From NCBI GenBank assembly GCA_019911985.1, contig JAIOJO010000545.1:1-6678 (forward strand): DNA of 6,678 nucleotides. The letters run 5' to 3'. Every line of letters begins with the position of its first letter. The first letter of the stretch is position 1. This document shows positions 1-4,013 of the stretch, piece after piece. Source of the DNA: Sulfuricellaceae bacterium (GTDB lineage Bacteria > Pseudomonadota > Gammaproteobacteria > Burkholderiales > UBA9220). The notes beneath the pieces were generated by a model that saw nothing but the letters and a program-made list of their open reading frames with translations, did no database searches and was not told the DNA's origin. Made by a program: the position numbers and the translations under genes.

Positions 1-1761
1 GAGGATGAGGTCGCCGCGCCCGTTGGCGCCCGGATTGAATTGGTAGGTGACGCCGCCCTTGGCCCAGAGGCCGGGTGAACGGTAGTCGCCGCCGTTGAGC
101 GTCGTGCCGTCGAGTTGGACGATACCTTGGCCGTCGGCGTCAAGGATAGTATCGTTGCCATCATTGCTGTTGAGTTGGTAGGTGTCTACGCCCAGCCCGC
201 CTTCGAGGCGGTCGGCTCCCTGGCCGCCTTCGAGCATGTCGTCTCCTTGGCCGCCGATGAGGGTGTCTCGCCCGTTGTCGCCTTTGAGTGTGTCGTTGCC
301 CAGTTGGCCTTCGAGGGCGTCGTTGGCGGCCCCGCCGGCGAGGATGTCGTTGCCGCTGCCGCCGTAGAGGTGGTCGATCTTGTCGCCGCCGGCCAGGGTG
401 TCGTCGGCGCCCGTACCGAAGTGGACTTGCCGCAAGGCGCTCACCGGCACGGATTGGATGTTGCTGTCGTTGCCGAGCAGGACGGTGTAGCCGCTGGCAT
501 CGTCCTTGAACGCGTATTGTTCGCCCTTGTAGTCGATCTTGACGGGGGTTTTGTCGTCTTTGTTGAAGTAATCCTTCCAACTCAGCAAGGCGGCACGATC
601 AGCCAAGTAAAGGTCGCTGAGGTTGCCCGTGCCGGTGGCCGGATCGTAGAGGTCGAGTTCGCCGTGGGCGTTGAATGGAGCGTAGAGCCCGGCGTCGCCG
701 ACGAGGGCGAAGGGGTTGAGTTCGTTCAGGGCGTAGCGGGTGGCGATATCCGATTTGGCGAGGGTGGCGATGTCGGAGGCGGACTTCGTGGCGAGGGATG
801 TGATGGTCAATAAACCGGCGCTGCTGGAGGAGAGTGTCGCTTGCAGGTCGTAGAGGTGAGCGTAGAGATCGTCGCGGGTGGTTTCAATGGCAGAATAGGT
901 CTTGCCAAACATCTTGCCTACGGCGGCCAGCGCCGTTTCCAGGCTGTTGGCGGCGGTGTTGGAGGCGGCTTCGAGGATGGCGGTGATAGTGCCAACGCTG
1001 GCATTGGGGTCAACCGTGGCGAAGAGTTTGTAGAGGGCGAGAGCGTCGGTGAGCACCTGCTGGCTGTGGTTCAGCGCGGGAGGGGCGGATAAAATCAAGG
1101 CAGGATCAAGCTGGTTTTCAATGGCGATGTGAATAGGCGGAGAGAAATCGTTGCCCAGTCCGGCAATCGGTGAGACACCTGCATCGGCGCGCAGGCTGGT
1201 GATCTTGGCGGCGTCGGGCGTAGTAGCAATGCCCAGCGCCTGCATGATCTGGGAGACGATGCTGTTGTTGCCCGGCGCGTTGTAGAGATAGGCATGGCTG
1301 ATGCTGTTGGGGAAGTCGGCTACCAGTCCGGCGGCAAGATAGCCACCGAGGGAGTGGCCGCTGACGGTGAAGCCGGGTGTGAGGGTGCCGTCCCCCAGCC
1401 ACTGGGTAACCTTGGCCTTGAGTGACTGGTACTGCGGATTGAGCTGGGAGGGGGTGCCGTTCAGGATGAGGTAGTCGGCGAGGAAGTCGGTGGCACCTTG
1501 GGTGCCGCGGATGGCGAGGGTTTTTTGGCCGGTGGCGATTTCCTGGAAGACGGTGGCGGAGACGCCGGTGACGGGGTCGGTGTAGGGGGTGCCGATGACG
1601 GTCCACTTGGAGGCAAAGTCTGCGGCTTGGAGGGGGGACATGCCTTTGCCGCCGTCTTCCAAGGCATCAGTATAGCTTTTACCCGATATTCCAGCAGTCA
1701 AATTGGCATATGCAGCAAGTGCAAGTTCAGCTTCTGTGTAGATTTCCGAAATCGTGCTCAT
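1..1761 (-). CDS. RTX protein with N-terminal lipase-like alpha/beta-hydrolase domain (partial, C-terminus beyond the window)
   Basis: 587 codons are visible without a stop, and the frame continues past the left edge. The start at 1761 has GGAGA (1768-1772) six bases upstream, and the ATG overlaps the stop of the preceding gene (ATGA). Residues about 70-240 look like a class-3-type lipase fold: a TLAIRGT strand, then VSGHSLGGYLA with the nucleophile elbow Ser137. Asp193 (LRADAG) and His232 (LNHSQ) are my candidates for the rest of the triad. Residues about 240-440 form an Ala/Leu/Thr-rich linker without a family I can name. Residues about 449-528 are nonapeptide RTX repeats (GGxGxDxLxG), which bind calcium and mark type I secretion substrates that fold outside the cell. 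There is no N-terminal signal peptide, as expected for such substrates, whose secretion signal is C-terminal and not visible here. Phospholipase or triacylglycerol lipase activity cannot be told apart. A type I exporter gene lies about 2.2 kb upstream on the same strand. Lipase-like and RTX assignments are firm; the substrate is unknown. Confidence 0.88.
   Translation of the reverse strand, partial: MSTISEIYTEAELALAAYANLTAGISGKSYTDALEDGGKGMSPLQAADFASKWTVIGTPYTDPVTGVSATVFQEIATGQKTLAIRGTQGATDFLADYLILNGTPSQLNPQYQSLKAKVTQWLGDGTLTPGFTVSGHSLGGYLAAGLVADFPNSISHAYLYNAPGNNSIVSQIMQALGIATTPDAAKITSLRADAGVSPIAGLGNDFSPPIHIAIENQLDPALILSAPPALNHSQQVLTDALALYKLFATVDPNASVGTITAILEAASNTAANSLETALAAVGKMFGKTYSAIETTRDDLYAHLYDLQATLSSSSAGLLTITSLATKSASDIATLAKSDIATRYALNELNPFALVGDAGLYAPFNAHGELDLYDPATGTGNLSDLYLADRAALLSWKDYFNKDDKTPVKIDYKGEQYAFKDDASGYTVLLGNDSNIQSVPVSALRQVHFGTGADDTLAGGDKIDHLYGGSGNDILAGGAANDALEGQLGNDTLKGDNGRDTLIGGQGDDMLEGGQGADRLEGGLGVDTYQLNSNDGNDTILDADGQGIVQLDGTTLNGGDYRSPGLWAKGGVTYQFNPGANGRGDLIL
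181..418 (-). repeat. RTX nonapeptide repeat block within the lipase-like gene
   Basis: This segment encodes about nine glycine/aspartate nonapeptides, such as GGSGNDILA, GQLGNDTLK, GDNGRDTLI, GGQGDDMLE and GGQGADRLE. They match the hemolysin-type calcium-binding consensus GGxGxDxUx. Each turn supplies backbone and Asp ligands for Ca2+ in a parallel beta roll. The first turns (TGADDTLAGGDKIDHLYGG) are those that recur in the orphan stub at 2303-2491. Confidence 0.9.
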
Positions 1762-2306
1762 TTTTTATCTCCATTCACGAAAATTGAGGATTCAAAATTT
1801 GATTCTTTGGTTGGATCCGGACACATAAAACCCGACCCATACCATGGCCCAGGTAAATCTCCACCAGATCGCACATAGCGGGTGAGTTCCCCTAGCACTT
1901 TCCCATCACTACGCCGAACGATTCGATGCTGCTTTCTATACATTGTTGGATTTCCTTTCCGGTAGTAATAGGTGTCAGACACGTAGTAATATTCATCCGA
2001 TGGTTTTGCCTGCGCCTTATCCGGAATCCATACCCTTCCAGCCTTATCCAAAAGGTACGCCGGCAGCTTCACCGTCTCATACACCCTGACCCCACCATCC
2101 TTAGCGCAGAGTTCACGCACTTGATGGTCAAGCCACAACTTCTCCCCGGCGACCAGCCAGAACCAGCCCAGAAATCCCGCCGCTCCCACGGCGAAAATCA
2201 GCTCCTTGTAGAGCGGCCTCCTCGCCCGGCGCAACAACCGCTGTACGGCCAGCAGGGCAAAAACCGGGATCGCCACCCAGTAAATGACCATCAAAAGGAG
2301 GCTCAT
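1758..2306 (-). CDS. Membrane-anchored protein of unknown function, coupled to the RTX lipase (candidate immunity or accessory protein)
   Basis: 182 aa from the ATG at 2306. I prefer this start to the ATG five codons upstream (2321) because GGAGGT (2314-2319) sits seven bases before it and because it overlaps the stop of the preceding stub by ATGA. The N-terminus holds two hydrophobic segments, residues about 2-21 (LLLMVIYWVAIPVFALLAV) and about 37-54 (AVGAAGFLGWFWLVAG), separated by a basic loop (RLLRRARRPLYK). A soluble domain of about 125 residues follows, with motifs ELCAKDGGVRVYETVKLP, DEYYYVSDTYYYRKGNP, RRSDGKVLGE and GGDLPGPW. From memory, these motifs recur in uncharacterised proteobacterial membrane proteins; I could not verify this. 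The stop overlaps the lipase ATG, so translation of the two is probably coupled. Being a small membrane protein made just before a lipase, it could protect the producer's membrane or assist the lipase; both are inference. No enzymatic motif is seen. Confidence 0.82.
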   Translation of the reverse strand: MSLLLMVIYWVAIPVFALLAVQRLLRRARRPLYKELIFAVGAAGFLGWFWLVAGEKLWLDHQVRELCAKDGGVRVYETVKLPAYLLDKAGRVWIPDKAQAKPSDEYYYVSDTYYYRKGNPTMYRKQHRIVRRSDGKVLGELTRYVRSGGDLPGPWYGSGFMCPDPTKESNFESSIFVNGDKK

Positions 2307-2491
2307 GCCGCCAACCTCCATGCAGTATCGTCCGTCGCTTGACCAGCAAAGATGTCATTGCCGCCATAGAGATGGTCGATCTTGTCACCTCCAGCCAGGG
2401 TGTCGTCGGCGCTCGTGCCGAAGCGGACTTGCCGCAAAAGAACCAAAGGGGTCAGCCTCGCTTCATTTTTTCTCTTGATCGACATATTCAT
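2303..2491 (-). pseudogene. Orphan RTX-repeat stub (fragment of an RTX lipase gene fused to a repeated 14-codon 5' end)
   Basis: This is a 62-codon frame. Codons 1-14 (MNMSIKRKNEARLT) belong to the direct repeat R1. Codons 19-55 match the first RTX turns of the downstream lipase (its residues 443-481): by hand, 31 of 37 aligned residues are identical, with a two-residue gap. Nucleotides 2327-2437 correspond to 319-435. After that the frame ends WRLAA-stop, and its TGA overlaps the ATG of the membrane protein gene. An AGGAG sits three bases before ATG 2491 and nine bases before the in-frame ATG 2485; either could be used. With barely three degenerate turns and no catalytic or secretion part, it is most likely a recombination remnant of a second RTX gene copy. 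If translated, it would feed ribosomes into the membrane protein and lipase genes, so it could still act as a leader peptide. Confidence 0.7.
2314..2319 (-). promoter_or_regulatory. Shine-Dalgarno site for the membrane protein gene
   Basis: GGAGGT on the minus strand, seven bases before the ATG at 2306. It lies inside the last codons of the RTX stub, so the stub's 3' end doubles as the ribosome binding site. It decides the start at 2306 rather than 2321. Confidence 0.7.
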
Positions 2492-2620
2492 CCTCTCCTG
2501 TTCAGAATCCGAAATCGGTTTGCGTTTCTGTATCGCTGGATTGATCCGTTTTGCCTACTGGCCTCCCTAGACACTTCTGGGTACGTGATTCCTGCCGCCG
2601 TACAAATCTTGTCACTGAAA
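2449..2620 (-). repeat. Direct repeat R1 (172 bp)
   Basis: About 83% identical by hand alignment to 3042-3215, with one 2-base gap and about 29 mismatches. Same orientation, 593 bp apart. On the minus strand it carries about 130 bp of upstream sequence, the ribosome binding site CAGGAGAGG, and exactly 14 codons (M-N-M-S-I-KRKNEARLT). Homology stops at codon 14, where the RTX stub begins. No convincing -35/-10 pair could be picked out in it. Confidence 0.85.
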
Positions 2621-2687
2621 GGGTCTCCGCCCAGCGGCTGCCCCTACGATAGGGCCAGCCGAATGCCGGCAAGGGATTCTTCTTCAT
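2502..2687 (-). CDS. Possible small protein, unrecognised
   Basis: A 61-codon frame beginning 16 bases after the stop of the 126-aa gene. It has a strong Shine-Dalgarno site (AAGGAG, 2695-2700) seven bases before the ATG at 2687. Its stop lies 10 bases before the first ATG of the RTX stub, so it would fit the tight minus-strand gene string. The first half (MKKNPLPAFGWPYRRGSRW) is unique. The second half lies in repeat R1, and the tail ETQTDFGF-stop is also kept in R2, where however it would run antisense to the toxin-antitoxin relic. The product is basic with no membrane segment or known motif. The ribosome binding site argues for it and the composition argues against it. Confidence 0.3.
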   Translation of the reverse strand: MKKNPLPAFGWPYRRGSRWAETLSVTRFVRRQESRTQKCLGRPVGKTDQSSDTETQTDFGF

Positions 2688-2703
2688 TGGATTGCTCCTT
2701 CAT

Positions 2704-3084
2704 TCATTCTTGTCCAATATTAAACAAAGCGTTACACGGACAATGTTGAGGGCTGATGCTATTTTTCTCGCAGACCTTCATACATGCTTCGTAAGTCGGT
2801 TGCGATGCAAACCAATCCAAACCCATCCACCCACCTTTGCCGTCATAAATAACTTTTGGGCAATCCTCCCCGGCGCTCGCCAGCGACTCCCGCAAAATGG
2901 TTTTGTATTCCGGCTGCTTCAGGCTGCTGTTGAGGTTTTTAACGCTGGAGGCCAAAACAAAGCCTGACTTAAGGTTTTCGCCGTTGATCGCATCTTCATC
3001 AGACGCGGGGCTGATAATGAGGTTGGCTTCCTTTGCCATTAGGGTCAGCTTCGCTTCGTTTTTTCTCTTGAACACCATATCCAT
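2704..3084 (-). CDS. Unrecognised 126-aa cysteine-containing protein
   Basis: No family recognised. The first 14 codons (MDMVFKRKNEAKLT) lie in repeat R2 and match the start of the RTX stub; the rest is unique. An AGGAG lies three bases before ATG 3084 and nine bases before the in-frame ATG 3078, so the 124-aa form from 3078 is at least as likely. The protein is hydrophilic, without signal peptide or membrane segment. Its C-terminal half has five cysteines (75, 101, 105, 115, 117) in a CxxxC and a CxC arrangement, next to an aromatic stretch (GGWMGLDWF), which could bind metal or form disulfides. The region is visibly more AT-rich than the transporter gene, consistent with acquired DNA. It precedes the stub, membrane protein and lipase on the same strand and may share their transcript. 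A role as regulator, immunity protein or effector remnant cannot be decided. Confidence 0.6.
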   Translation of the reverse strand: MDMVFKRKNEAKLTLMAKEANLIISPASDEDAINGENLKSGFVLASSVKNLNSSLKQPEYKTILRESLASAGEDCPKVIYDGKGGWMGLDWFASQPTYEACMKVCEKNSISPQHCPCNALFNIGQE

Positions 3085-3215
3085 CCTCTCCTGTTCAGAA
3101 CCCAAAATCGGTTTGCGTTTCCATATCGCCGGGTTGATTCGATTGGCCTGCCGGCCTCCCCGGCCGCTTCTGCGTGCGCCTGATCCCTGCCACCGCGCAT
3201 ATCTTGTCACCGAAA
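3042..3215 (-). repeat. Direct repeat R2 (174 bp)
   Basis: Diverged copy of R1 (2449-2620) in the same orientation. It contains the start region and first 14 codons (M-D-M-V-F-KRKNEAKLT) of the 126-aa gene. Its right end at about 3215 coincides with the point where the plus-strand toxin fragment begins, so it marks a recombination joint. Confidence 0.85.
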
Positions 3216-3355
3216 TCGATCACGGCTCGGGCTATCGGGTATATTTCATGCAGCGCGGAAAGAGAGTAGTCGTGCTCTTGGCGGGCGGCGACAAGCGGAC
3301 GCAGGACTTTGATATCAAACGGGCGATTGAGATCGCCAAGGACTGGAAGGAATAA
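3212..3355 (+). pseudogene. 5'-truncated RelE/HigB-type toxin (Gp49-like addiction module killer)
   Basis: 47 codons remain, reading EIDHGSGYRVYF, then VVVLLAGGDKRTQDFDIKRAIEIAKDW. This is the C-terminal half of the Gp49-like RelE/ParE toxin family, whose members end in GYRVYF...LLxGGDKxxQxxDIxxA and have about 100 residues. These toxins are usually ribosome-dependent RNases. The N-terminal half, the start codon and any promoter are missing: upstream of 3212 the sequence is repeat R2, and the same frame merely continues through it antisense to the 126-aa gene. The antitoxin ATG follows three bases after the stop, the usual toxin-first order. Probably inactive. Confidence 0.75.
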
Positions 3356-3358
3356 ATT

Positions 3359-3646
3359 ATGGCCGAGAAATTTTCCCGTTGGGACGTGGTGGATTATCTC
3401 GACACGGCGGAAGATATGGCGCTGTATCTGGATGCCTGCATAGAGGAAGACCCCGGCGACGGGAGCTTGATCCGCTCCGCGCTGGGTGACATCGCCCGCG
3501 TCCGTGGCATGACGCAGCTTGCCCACGATACGGGTCTGACGCGGGAGGGGCTCTACAAGGCGCTCTCCGCCGAAGGCAACCCTGCGTTTTCTACCATCTT
3601 CAAGGTGGTTCGGGCCTTGGGGGTGAAGCTGCACGCCCGTTGCTGA
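3359..3646 (+). CDS. HigA-like addiction module antidote protein
   Basis: 95 aa, complete, starting at an ATG with an AAGGAAT-type ribosome binding site overlapping the end of the toxin fragment. The N-terminus has the WDVVDYLDTAEDMALYLDAC signature typical of this antidote family. Residues about 40-90 form a Cro/CI-type helix-turn-helix (MTQLAHDTGLTREGLYKAL) followed by NPAFSTIFKVVRALGVKL. Members bind their own operator and neutralise the upstream Gp49-like toxin. Length and motifs look intact. With the toxin and the natural promoter region gone, it is an orphan: either a relic, or kept as an antidote against a related toxin elsewhere in the genome. Confidence 0.85.
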   Translation: MAEKFSRWDVVDYLDTAEDMALYLDACIEEDPGDGSLIRSALGDIARVRGMTQLAHDTGLTREGLYKALSAEGNPAFSTIFKVVRALGVKLHARC

Positions 3647-3673
3647 ATATTCATTATCTGGTTTCAGCCTCGC

Positions 3674-3886
3674 GTGGTACGCCTTTCCGCTCTGGAATGC
3701 ACCCAGCTCGGCATTTACCGCGAGATGCTCGCGCAAGGTGTGCGCAAGGCTGAACTGGCGCGCCGTTTGGGTTGGCATTTGCCGCAGATGGATCGGCTGC
3801 TCGATCTCAACCACGCCTCGCGCTTGGATCAGATGGAAGCGGCCGCTCGGGCGCTGGGCAAGCAACTCGAAGTGGCTTTGCTGTAA
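3674..3886 (+). pseudogene. C-terminal half of a HicB-like antitoxin (helix-turn-helix part)
   Basis: A 70-codon frame from a GTG at 3674 with no convincing ribosome binding site. It reads LGIYREMLAQGVRKAELARR, then LDQMEAAARALGKQLEVAL. This matches the C-terminal helix-turn-helix of long HicB antitoxins (LYLAMREAGVSKTELARRLG...ALAALGKRL in typical members), which normally have about 135 residues with an N-terminal RNase-H-like toxin-binding domain. That domain and the hicA toxin are absent. Going upstream in frame, the first stop is at 3644, which is also the stop of the HigA-like gene. The fragment was therefore joined directly behind that module. A short standalone DNA-binding protein cannot be excluded. 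Confidence 0.6.
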
Positions 3887-3910
3887 TTTCGCCGCCTCAT
3901 TGCCCTTGAT

Positions 3911-3980
3911 TTGGGTAGGAGCGATCTCCCGGTCGCGATGGGATTCTGAAAATCGCGACCGGGAGGTCGCTCCTACGCAA
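3911..3980. repeat. REP-like inverted repeat (long hairpin)
   Basis: Arms 3911-3939 and 3952-3980 (29 bases each, two mismatches) enclose a 12-base loop. The core GTAGGAGCGAyCTCCCGGTCGCGAT is a 25-base near-perfect stem. GTAGGAGCG-type palindromes are common intergenic repeats in gammaproteobacteria, often spread by REP-associated transposases; none is encoded here. It lies between convergent 3' ends (HicB-like fragment and ABC exporter), where it could also stop transcription from both sides, although no T-run follows the stem. Confidence 0.85.
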
Positions 3981-4013
3981 CTGTGTTCGTTGACATTCAT
4001 TCCACACCCTCCC
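3981..4013 (-). pseudogene. Start of a lost gene downstream of the ABC exporter
   Basis: GGGAGGG (4007-4013) lies six bases before an ATG at 4000 that overlaps the exporter's TGA. This is the layout of a translationally coupled next gene, which in type I secretion operons is often the HlyD-type membrane-fusion protein. Only six codons (MNVNEH) precede the REP-like hairpin. The frame beyond that is hairpin sequence and then antisense of the toxin-antitoxin relics. The identity of the lost gene is inference. Confidence 0.4.

Noticed and set aside
181..418. CRISPR-like or tandem DNA repeat suspected from the regular G/C pattern
   Set aside because: Periodicity is that of RTX codons in a good reading frame. 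Units are not near-identical and there are no spacers.
115..813. 232-codon valine-rich repetitive frame on the plus strand
   Set aside because: Antisense shadow of the RTX repeats and linker. Its apparent repeats (FEGVV, VVAxxA) are simply the complement of the RTX nonapeptide codons.
3911..3980. Rho-independent terminator
   Set aside because: The stem is long and GC-rich, but no run of T follows on either strand. The sequence matches a REP-type repeat better, though it may still slow transcription.
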